Below are positions 1 to 6,317 of a stretch of 10,074 bases of DNA, piece by piece. The DNA comes from Planctomycetota bacterium (GTDB lineage Bacteria > Planctomycetota > Phycisphaerae > UBA1845). A program made the translations under genes and the position numbers. Position 1 is the first letter of the stretch. Each line of letters starts with the position of its first letter. Location: contig JADFIX010000064.1 in the NCBI GenBank assembly GCA_022566435.1, forward strand, positions 1 to 10,074. The letters run 5' to 3'. The notes below the pieces were generated by a model. It was not told the origin of the DNA. It made no database searches and worked only from the letters and a program-made list of their open reading frames with translations.

Positions 1-25
1 CGCCAGTGGCACCCCGGCGCCCGGT

Positions 26-1242
26 TCAAAGGGAACAAAGCCACCGTGTGGCCGACACAATCTGGTCATCGTCGGTGAGGTTCGCCGCGTTCTCTAGCGT
101 ACCTTGTTCGAGCATTTCCCAAATCTCGGTGGCCATTCTTGTCGCTATGGCCGCCCCGATGAAGAAGCTGCCGATCACCCGCGTGTCCGTGATGTCGAAG
201 GTTTGGAAGAGGCCGCTCCCCCGTGTACCTGCGACGACGTCTGAATGAGATGCCAAAATAACGGCATCGTTTGGATCGCCATCCTAGTTCGGATCGTCGT
301 AAATCGCCACGGTGATCGGCGTGCCGGGTTGTATAAAGAGACCCCACGACACTTCAATGTCGGTGAGCACTTCGTGTCCCGCCGAGACTTGGAACTGATT
401 GAGAATGAGAATGCCGGCCGGCATTTGAGGCTCGACAGCGACCTCGAAAGAACCGTCGTCGATTGAATAGGCCGGTAGGTTCTGAGATTGCGAATTCGCG
501 CAAGCCTCTTCATGACACTCGGCCCCATCGCCGAGATACTCGCCGCCCTCTCCCGCGCAGTGGTCCGCCGTCAGATCGAGACAGTCGTCGCCGAAGCAGC
601 ACGCGCCCGTGGCGGGGCCGACACAGGCCTCCGACGGACAGTCCGTTCCGTCACCGATAGACTCACCTTGTTCAGCGGCGCAATGGTCGGCCGGGAGTTC
701 GATACAGTGGTCGCCGAAACAACACACGCCGGTCGGTGCGCCCACGCACGCGACGGACGGACAGGTGGTGGCATCGGCGTCGTACTCGCCTTGTTCGGCC
801 AGGCAGTGATCCGCCGTCAGCTCGAGGCAGTCGTCACCAAAGCAGCAGGCGCCGGTCGGCGGCGCCACGCACGCCTCCGACGGACACGTCGTACCGTCGC
901 CGACGAATTCGCCACCTTCCGCGGCGCAGTGCTTGGCCGCGAGTTGGAGGCATTCGGTACCGAAGCAGCAGGCCCCCACGGGCGGTCCGGCACAGATACC
1001 CACATGGCATGAGGTGCCATCGCCTTGATATTCGCCGCCTTCATTTGCACATCCCTCGAACGTCGCATTCACGCAGTCGGTGCCGAGGCAGCAGGCGCCT
1101 GTCGGCGGTGGTGGTGCGCAGGAGTTCGGGTGCACTCGGTACCGTCGCCATGGTACTCACCGCCTTCGGCCGTGCATCCCTCGGACGTAGTTTCCACGCA
1201 GTCTGAGCCGATACAGCAGCCGAATCGACTATCGAGCCACAA
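26..1242 (-). pseudogene. Disrupted Cys-rich repeat protein with C-terminal planctomycete beta domain
   Basis: Read on the minus strand, this encodes six Cys-rich units of the form GACCFGxxC...C...EGGEYxGDGTxCPSEAC, then a beta-rich tail that starts near AYSIDDGSFEVAV and contains PITVAIYDDPN. Such repeats and tails occur in exported planctomycete proteins of unknown role. The reading is broken twice. Unit 1 (GCCIGSDC...GDGTEC, about 1221-1132) is in a different frame from units 2-6. Adding one C to the CCC run (forward 1128-1130) restores the C-x4-C spacing and joins the units. An in-frame TAG (284-286) follows YDDPN, and the same frame then continues [15 protein letters not shown]...[17 protein letters not shown] to a TGA at 26-28. 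No signal peptide or good start precedes unit 1; a TTG at 1242 is the only in-frame candidate near it. It is either a decaying N-terminally truncated gene or one hit by two sequence errors. The intact stretch between the breaks is 284-1135. The original C-terminus is uncertain because the last 50 residues look atypical. Confidence 0.72.
497..1221 (-). repeat. Six tandem Cys-rich coding repeats, about 123 bp each
   Basis: The CCxG codons recur at a constant 123-bp step: forward positions near 591, 714, 837, 960 and 1083. The first unit lies 125 bp further on, near 1208. That 125 fits a 126-bp (42-residue) unit with one extra residue (APPPPT against APPT) that has lost one base. Each unit has six conserved cysteines: CC, C after xGxx, C before (A/E)xxG, C after GDGTx, and C in SEAC. 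This suggests a small disulfide-bonded module repeated along an exported protein. Units differ by many substitutions, so the array is old rather than freshly duplicated. Confidence 0.85.
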
Positions 1243-1246
1243 AACA

Positions 1247-1275
1247 ACCCCGCCCGTCGGTCTGACGGGCGGGGT
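1247..1275 (-). terminator. Rho-independent terminator of the M16 protease gene
   Basis: CCCCGCCCGTC, a 5-nt loop and GACGGGCGGGG form a perfect 11-bp GC-rich hairpin, extended by one A-T pair to 1247-1275. On the minus strand it is followed by TTGTTTTGTGG, a fairly T-rich tract. It lies about 40 bp past the protease stop. It also sits directly before the first Cys-rich repeat, so little or no room is left for a promoter or leader of that downstream gene. Confidence 0.82.
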
Positions 1276-1313
1276 CGTTATCTCAATTCGTAAGACCGCA
1301 CAAGTCGCAAAGG

Positions 1314-4175
1314 CTACGACGCGGGGGCCGTCTCCTTTTCCTTCTTTTTTTTGCCTTCGCTGGGCGGGGCCTTCGTGGGAGTGGCGGTTATTTTGAATTG
1401 CCGGTCTTGCGTGTAGTATTTGCGGAAGACGTCTCGTACTTGCTTGACCGTATAACGCCTATAAGCGTCGACTTTGCCTTTTTCGTCGTCAAGGTTTCGT
1501 TCGTGCAGGTCGAGATGCCGCAGCACGCCCATCCAGTATCGCGGCTCCTTCATGCCCGTGTCGAGATTATTGGCGATCTGCTCTTTGGCGTTGGTCAGCT
1601 CTTCTTCCGTCGGACCTTCCTCTGCAAACACCTTGAACATGCGGTGTACTTCCTCGGTGACCTTGTTGACGTTTTTCGGATCGCACGGTGCGGAGGCCGC
1701 GAACCGGCTCATCTCCTGGAATGCGAAGTTCGGCCTGTTCCGCGCGCCGATGGAATAGACCCAGGATAATTCCTCTCGAATACGTTTGACGACGCGGCTG
1801 GTGAGGATGTTCGAGGCCAGGGAGAGGGCGCGAAGTTCTTTCGTGTTTCGCCCGTCGCCGGTGACGAAACCGGCCATGGTCATACCCTGGGGGGTCATCG
1901 TTTCGACGTCGACATTGCGCATGAGCGGTCCGGTCGGTCGGGCCACGCGCCTTAGCTTGTTGAGGTAGTCGGCCGAGCGGGTGCGCTCGGGGAGCGAGCC
2001 GATATACTTGGTCACGAGTGCCATCGCGTCGTCCACGGAAATTTCACCGACGACGGCGACTTCGATCGGGGCTTCGCGGCAGAGGCGGTCGAACCACTTC
2101 TGCGATCTCTCGATCGACTGACGGTCGACGACTTCCTTGGTCGGGAACGCAAACCGCGGATCGCCGCCGGTGAGGAGATCCGCCGACGCCATGAACGTAC
2201 GGGCCATCGGATTCGTCCGCCTCATTTCGATCCGCTGGAGCGTTTGAAGTTTCCAGTTCTTGAAGGCCGCTTCGTCAATCTTGCCGTCGGTCAACAGGGC
2301 GTGCGCGAGCTGTAGACCGGTTTCCAGATCCCTCGGCGATCCGGAAACGGAGATGGTGAAGGCATCGCCACCACCGCCGCCGCGGACGCTGATGTTCTTG
2401 CCGGTCATGATGTCGCTTATGTTGCTGGTCGTGAGACGGCTGGTGCTCGGCTCCTGAATCACCAATGAGGCGACGTTTGTGACACCCATGTTCTCCTTGG
2501 TCTCTTCGATATCGCCACCGGCCAGCGAGATGCTGATCATCACGGTATCTTCTTTGTAGTCCATAAAGCGGTGATGAACGCGGACGCCGTTGCTCAGCCA
2601 TGCGCTGGTGATGCCCAGGTCCTTGTCGAGTGTGCTGTCGACGATTCTCCCCGGCGTCGGGGCGGCGGCGAGCAATTCGGTCGGGGCGGTCTCTTCCTGG
2701 ATCGGCTCGACCCTGCGTGCCCACGCCGCGCGGGCGGCGGCCAGTACATCGTCACGGGAAGGAATCTCGACGTCGGCTTTTTCGACCATTTTGACGGTAT
2801 ATGCGAACGTGCCCGGTTTGAAGTTCTTGGCAAAGACCGCGCTGACTTCCGCCACCTGAACGACGGGAAGCAATTCTGTGATCAGATCCAGCCGCTGCTG
2901 AGCGGATAACAGAGGTTCGTTTTCATTGACCGCCGACATGATTCCAAACATAAATCTCCGGGCGTCGGCCGTCGGTTCCGTTCGCACGGCCCGCTCGGCG
3001 TCCGCGATGAGTTCTTTTTTGGCGAGTGCGAATTCATTCTCCGTGAAACCGAATTCGCGTGCGCGATGGACTTCCTGAATCAACTGATCGAGCATTTTGT
3101 TCCAGTCCTGCGGCTCCCCGACGGCCGAACCGCTGACCAGTACCGCATCTTGGAAGAAATTCGACGCACGCGCGTTCGCCCGGGTGAAGCTGGCCTCCCC
3201 CTTGTTGATGAGCTGGTCGAAGCGCCGCGAAATGATCCAACTACCGCCTCGTTCCACGAGTTCGTGCCGCCACTGCTCGACGGTGGTCACAGGTGGCCGA
3301 CCAGGCAGCACGTTGGTCATACCCACATCACACAACGCCATTTCCGGATCGGTGACGACCATGGCCCGTTGCTCGGTGAACTGTTGGAATTCCGGAGTCC
3401 GCGCTTTGCGGGCCGGTACGTCGGGCGTGTATTTCCCGAACCATTTCTCGATCAAGGGCTTGACGCCGTCCACTTTGCAGTCGCCGACCATCACGAGGGT
3501 GACGTTCTCCGGGCGATACCAGGCGCGGTAGTAGTCTTCGAATTCACCCTTCTTCGCGGTCTCGAGAATCTCGTCCTTGCCGATAGGCAAGCGCACTGCG
3601 AATCGTGTACCCTTGAAAAGGTCGGGCCAGAGCTTGTCGCGGATTCGCTGAAACGCGCTCTTGCCGCGGCGCGATTCTTCCAACACCACGCCTCGCTCCT
3701 TGTCGATTTCCTCGTCAAGAAGCAACATGCGGAAGGCGTAATCGCTCAGCACCATCAGGGCTTTGTCGAGTTGTTCCAACTCGGTATTCGGAACGAAGAG
3801 CATGTACGCTGTCTGATCGAAACTGGTGAAGGCGTTCAGGTCGCCGCCGAATTCCATGCCGATGCTTTCGAAGTAGGGAATCAGATCACCCGGCGCGAAG
3901 TTCTCGGAACCGTTGAACGCCATGTGTTCGAGAAAATGAGCGAGTCCCTGTTGGCTGTCCGTTTCGTTTAGCGACCCGGTCCGAACGTGCATGATCAACG
4001 CCATCTTGCCCTCCGGGGTGTCGTGTTGACGAAACTTCCACGTCACCCCGTTGCGAAGCGTGCCGGTCAGCACGCGGTCGTCGTCCGGCAGTGGCTTGGC
4101 CGTCAAGGATGCGAGCGGCAGCGACAAGGTCGCAACCAACGCCAGTAAGCCAATTGTCCGCTTGTGTGCATTCAT
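1314..4175 (-). CDS. Secreted M16 (insulinase/pitrilysin) zinc protease
   Basis: The 953-residue protein is a two-domain M16 metallopeptidase that degrades peptides, probably outside the cytoplasm. The start at ATG 4175 is chosen because it begins a clear signal peptide (MNAHKRT, then a hydrophobic run, likely cleaved near LTA-26) and has GAGGA 10 nt upstream. The in-frame extension to 4328 runs into the mobile element and adds no recognisable sequence. The inverted zinc motif HFLEH is at residues 80-84, and the third ligand is probably E160 in DEEIDKERGVVLEE. The second, non-catalytic half starts near residue 515 with LSNGVRVHHR. It carries the substrate-contact pair R800 and Y807 in RIREELSWVYS. 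Length and domain order fit the 900-950 residue secreted or periplasmic M16 proteases of Gram-negative bacteria. The C-terminus is a charged Lys/Glu tail. The gene is transcribed alone, divergent from the tsaC operon, and ends in a strong terminator. Confidence 0.93.
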   Translation of the reverse strand: MNAHKRTIGLLALVATLSLPLASLTAKPLPDDDRVLTGTLRNGVTWKFRQHDTPEGKMALIMHVRTGSLNETDSQQGLAHFLEHMAFNGSENFAPGDLIPYFESIGMEFGGDLNAFTSFDQTAYMLFVPNTELEQLDKALMVLSDYAFRMLLLDEEIDKERGVVLEESRRGKSAFQRIRDKLWPDLFKGTRFAVRLPIGKDEILETAKKGEFEDYYRAWYRPENVTLVMVGDCKVDGVKPLIEKWFGKYTPDVPARKARTPEFQQFTEQRAMVVTDPEMALCDVGMTNVLPGRPPVTTVEQWRHELVERGGSWIISRRFDQLINKGEASFTRANARASNFFQDAVLVSGSAVGEPQDWNKMLDQLIQEVHRAREFGFTENEFALAKKELIADAERAVRTEPTADARRFMFGIMSAVNENEPLLSAQQRLDLITELLPVVQVAEVSAVFAKNFKPGTFAYTVKMVEKADVEIPSRDDVLAAARAAWARRVEPIQEETAPTELLAAAPTPGRIVDSTLDKDLGITSAWLSNGVRVHHRFMDYKEDTVMISISLAGGDIEETKENMGVTNVASLVIQEPSTSRLTTSNISDIMTGKNISVRGGGGGDAFTISVSGSPRDLETGLQLAHALLTDGKIDEAAFKNWKLQTLQRIEMRRTNPMARTFMASADLLTGGDPRFAFPTKEVVDRQSIERSQKWFDRLCREAPIEVAVVGEISVDDAMALVTKYIGSLPERTRSADYLNKLRRVARPTGPLMRNVDVETMTPQGMTMAGFVTGDGRNTKELRALSLASNILTSRVVKRIREELSWVYSIGARNRPNFAFQEMSRFAASAPCDPKNVNKVTEEVHRMFKVFAEEGPTEEELTNAKEQIANNLDTGMKEPRYWMGVLRHLDLHERNLDDEKGKVDAYRRYTVKQVRDVFRKYYTQDRQFKITATPTKAPPSEGKKKKEKETAPAS

Positions 4176-4185
4176 GGTAGACGGT

Positions 4186-4190
4186 TCCTC
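4186..4190 (-). promoter_or_regulatory. Ribosome binding site of the M16 protease gene
   Basis: The minus strand reads GAGGA followed by 10 nt and then ATG at 4175. It supports this start over the upstream in-frame candidate at 4328, which lies inside the mobile element. Confidence 0.6.
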
Positions 4191-4303
4191 ATGTAATGGA
4201 GATTCGCGATTCACCCGGCGACCGCACGTGGCCACTAGAAGAGACATAAAGAAACAAGGGTAACGTTTTTTGATCTGCCCTGCAAATGGGGCCGTCAGTT
4301 CCT

Positions 4304-4311
4304 TACTAACC
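4304..4311. repeat. Left copy of 8-bp target-site duplication
   Basis: TACTAACC abuts the left end of the 107-bp inverted-repeat element and is repeated exactly at its right end. Confidence 0.75.
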
Positions 4312-4418
4312 CTACAGCGCAAGGTCACTCGTACCGCAGGCTTCTAGCCTGCACGAGCCGTCATTACGGTGCAGGCAAGATGCCTGCGGTACGACTTCAA
4401 GACGACTTTGCGCTGTAG
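4312..4418. mobile_element. 107-bp MITE-like element with REP-like palindromes
   Basis: The ends are CTACAGCGCAAGGTC (4312-4326) and GACTTTGCGCTGTAG (4404-4418), which are inverted repeats matching at 14 of 15 positions. The element is flanked by the identical 8-mer TACTAACC at 4304-4311 and 4419-4426, as expected of a target-site duplication. Inside, TCGTACCGCAGGC (4329-4341) pairs perfectly with GCCTGCGGTACGA (4382-4394), and GCCTGCAC (4347-4354) pairs with GTGCAGGC (4369-4376). Nearly the whole element can therefore fold into one long hairpin. It can also form two small hairpins with GCAGGC/GCCTGC stems. It has no coding capacity, so mobility would need a transposase elsewhere. An 8-bp duplication is compatible with several IS families, and I cannot assign one. 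It lies in the divergent spacer 136 bp upstream of the protease start and 99 bp upstream of the tsaC-fusion start. Confidence 0.83.
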
Positions 4419-4426
4419 TACTAACC
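4419..4426. repeat. Right copy of 8-bp target-site duplication
   Basis: TACTAACC abuts the right end of the element and is identical to 4304-4311. Confidence 0.75.
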
Positions 4427-4517
4427 AAATTAGGATTCCCGACCGAGGATCGCGGCAGTGAAGGGCTGCTTGACCGGCCGTCCGGCGCGGCATACGGTGA
4501 CCGGAAAGGTACCCCAA

Positions 4518-5642
4518 ATGTCAACCGAAGTGGCGACCATTGATCGAGAGCGGGCGGGATTCGACGACCTGATAGGTCGTGCCGCGGAAATCATGCGTCA
4601 GGGCGGGATTGTGGGGTTTCCTACAGAAACCGTGTACGGAATCGGCGCCTGCGTGACCCAATCCGCCGCTGTTTCCAGACTGAGAGATATCAAGCAACGT
4701 CCTACCGGCAAAGCATTTACGGTCCATCTCGGCTCCCGGGATGCTGTAAAGGGGCTCGTTCCCGATCGATCTCCGCTGGCGGACCGTCTGATCCGAAAGG
4801 CCTTGCCGGGTCCCGTGACCTTGATCCTAGATGCGGACGAACCCAGCGCCGCGCCGGGGGCCGAAGGATTGGATTCCGCCGCCCTCGAGGCCATGTTTTA
4901 TGACCGGACGATCGGTCTTCGGGTTCCCGATGACGACGTTGCGGCTTTGCTCTTGCGAGCGGTTGGCTCGCCCGTGGTCGCCGGGAGCGCCAATACTGCA
5001 GATGCAGTACCGGCGAGAGACGGCAAGGACGTCGTCAAAGGGTTGGATGGCCTGATCGACCTCGTGCTGGACGCTGGTCCGACCAAATACTCGGATTCTT
5101 CGACCATCGTCCGCGTGCGACACAACGAATACGAACTTGTGCGTACCGGCGTTTTCGACGCCCGGACCATCGCACGGCTCGCCATGTTGCGAATTCTGTT
5201 CGTTTGCACCGGCAATACCTGTCGCAGTCCGATGGCCGAGGGCCTGGCGAAAAACGTCTTGGCCGAGCGTCTCGAGTGCGAAATCGCGGGTCTGCCGCAA
5301 CGGGGCGTGGCGGTGTCCTCGGCGGGGACGGGGGGTGGATTCGGCGGCGTCAGCGAGCACGCGGTGGCGGTCATGACAAGGCGCGGCATCGATATTTCCG
5401 GGCACGGTTCGAAGTCGCTCACGCCCGGTTTGATCCATCAGGCGGACCACATTTTCGCGATGACCCATTCGCACGCCGACGCGATTCGTGCTATGGTACC
5501 GGGCGCGGAAGAGCGCACTGTTCTACTTGTCGAGAACGAAAGTGTCTTCGATCCTATCGGAGGCGGCGAAGATGATTACGCGCGGTGCGCCCGAGTGATT
5601 GAACAAGGTGTCCGTCATCGACTGCAGGAGTTCGATGTATGA
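4518..5642 (+). CDS. tsaC: Threonylcarbamoyl-AMP synthase (TsaC/Sua5) fused to YwlE-type phosphatase
   Basis: The 374-residue protein joins two enzymes. Residues 15-215 are a YrdC/TsaC domain, which makes threonylcarbamoyl-AMP from threonine, bicarbonate and ATP for the t6A37 modification of ANN-decoding tRNAs. Visible motifs are GFPTETVYG (33-41), K59/R61/K65 and GSAN (156-159). Residues 223-374 are a low-molecular-weight phosphatase domain with P-loop C230-TGNTC-R236 followed by SPMAE, and general-acid D345-P346. Thr at 234, where tyrosine phosphatases usually have Ile or Leu, matches Bacillus YwlE, a protein-arginine phosphatase. Arginine-phosphate specificity is therefore plausible but inferred. 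The phosphatase begins with its own MLRILFVC, so an internal start is possible. ATG 4518 is preferred over GTG 4458 because GGAAAGG lies 8 nt upstream and the extension is not conserved-looking. The stop overlaps the rpiB start (ATGA). Order matches ywlC-ywlE-ywlF of Bacillus. Confidence 0.92.
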   Translation: MSTEVATIDRERAGFDDLIGRAAEIMRQGGIVGFPTETVYGIGACVTQSAAVSRLRDIKQRPTGKAFTVHLGSRDAVKGLVPDRSPLADRLIRKALPGPVTLILDADEPSAAPGAEGLDSAALEAMFYDRTIGLRVPDDDVAALLLRAVGSPVVAGSANTADAVPARDGKDVVKGLDGLIDLVLDAGPTKYSDSSTIVRVRHNEYELVRTGVFDARTIARLAMLRILFVCTGNTCRSPMAEGLAKNVLAERLECEIAGLPQRGVAVSSAGTGGGFGGVSEHAVAVMTRRGIDISGHGSKSLTPGLIHQADHIFAMTHSHADAIRAMVPGAEERTVLLVENESVFDPIGGGEDDYARCARVIEQGVRHRLQEFDV

Positions 5643-6109
5643 AAGTCGTGCTATCCAGTGATCACCGCGGCTATGCCGCCAAGGAAAACATCAAATCGTA
5701 CCTTACGGAGGCGGGACACACGGTCTTGGACGCCGGTTGTCACGACGGGGCCAGTTGTGATTACTCGGACATGGGATTGGCGGGTGCACGCGATGTGGCG
5801 CGAGGAGAGGCGGAACGAGGAATTTTTCTTTGCGGAACGGGCATCGGCATGTCGATCGCGGCCAACAAGGTCAAGGGTATCCGGGCCGCTTTGTGCCACG
5901 ATGAACTGACCGCCGAACTCTCCCGGCGGCATAACGATGCCAACGTCTTGTGCCTACCCGCCGACCTGATCGGTGAACATCTGATCAATCGCGTGATCGA
6001 CGTCTGGCTGGAAACGGAATACGAAGGCGGTCGGCATCAGCGACGGATCGACAAGATCACAGCTTTTGAGAACAACCAACAAGCGGCACATCCGAACGCA
6101 CCGCAGTAG
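5639..6109 (+). CDS. rpiB: Ribose-5-phosphate isomerase B
   Basis: The 156-residue cytoplasmic enzyme interconverts ribose 5-phosphate and ribulose 5-phosphate in the non-oxidative pentose phosphate pathway. Diagnostic residues are SSDHRGYAAK at the N-terminus, FLCGTGIGMSIAANK with catalytic-type Cys65 and Thr67, SRRHNDAN with His98, and phosphate-binding-type Arg132 and Arg136. These fall at the positions known for Escherichia coli RpiB. Length is normal, with a short Gln/Ala/Pro-rich C-terminal tail. The ATG overlaps the TGA of the upstream fusion gene, so translation is probably coupled. The related galactose-6-phosphate isomerase subunits LacA/LacB are less likely because Cys65 and His98 are both present. 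Confidence 0.95.
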   Translation: MKVVLSSDHRGYAAKENIKSYLTEAGHTVLDAGCHDGASCDYSDMGLAGARDVARGEAERGIFLCGTGIGMSIAANKVKGIRAALCHDELTAELSRRHNDANVLCLPADLIGEHLINRVIDVWLETEYEGGRHQRRIDKITAFENNQQAAHPNAPQ

Positions 6110-6317
6110 GCAAGTCGACTCGGCGGCAAGATCGTCACCGCGAGCCTAGTTGCGGTCTCTTCCACGGCCTGCCTGACGCTCCTCGATCCTCTGCGCACCT
6201 ACCGTGACCGATACGAATCCGCTATCATGCCGAGCGACCTTCGGGAACCATCAAAAAAGGCTGCCTCGCGGAGACCGAAGCGATTTCGTAAATCCACAAG
6301 ATATGGAGTATTGGAAT

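Noticed and set aside
488..1012. Open plus-strand frame of 174 codons across the Cys-rich repeats
   Set aside because: Its periodicity comes only from the 123-bp repeats on the other strand. The Cys pattern on the minus strand is the conserved reading.
3066..3971. Open plus-strand frame of 301 codons
   Set aside because: It is fully antisense to the catalytic half of the M16 protease, whose zinc motif and domain order are clear. The frame is a by-product of GC-rich codon use.
4176..4328. N-terminal extension of the M16 protease to 4328
   Set aside because: It would start inside the mobile element and place 51 unrelated residues before a clear signal peptide with its own ribosome site.
4470..4498. 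TTGACC-N17-TACGGT as a promoter for the tsaC operon
   Set aside because: The -10 match is poor, and transcription would begin inside or next to the ribosome site.
4458..4517. GTG start for the TsaC fusion
   Set aside because: ATG 4518 has a good ribosome site, and the added 20 residues show no family similarity.
6110..6170. Possible terminator hairpin after rpiB (TAGGC...GCCTA)
   Set aside because: The pairing needs several bulges, and no T tract follows.
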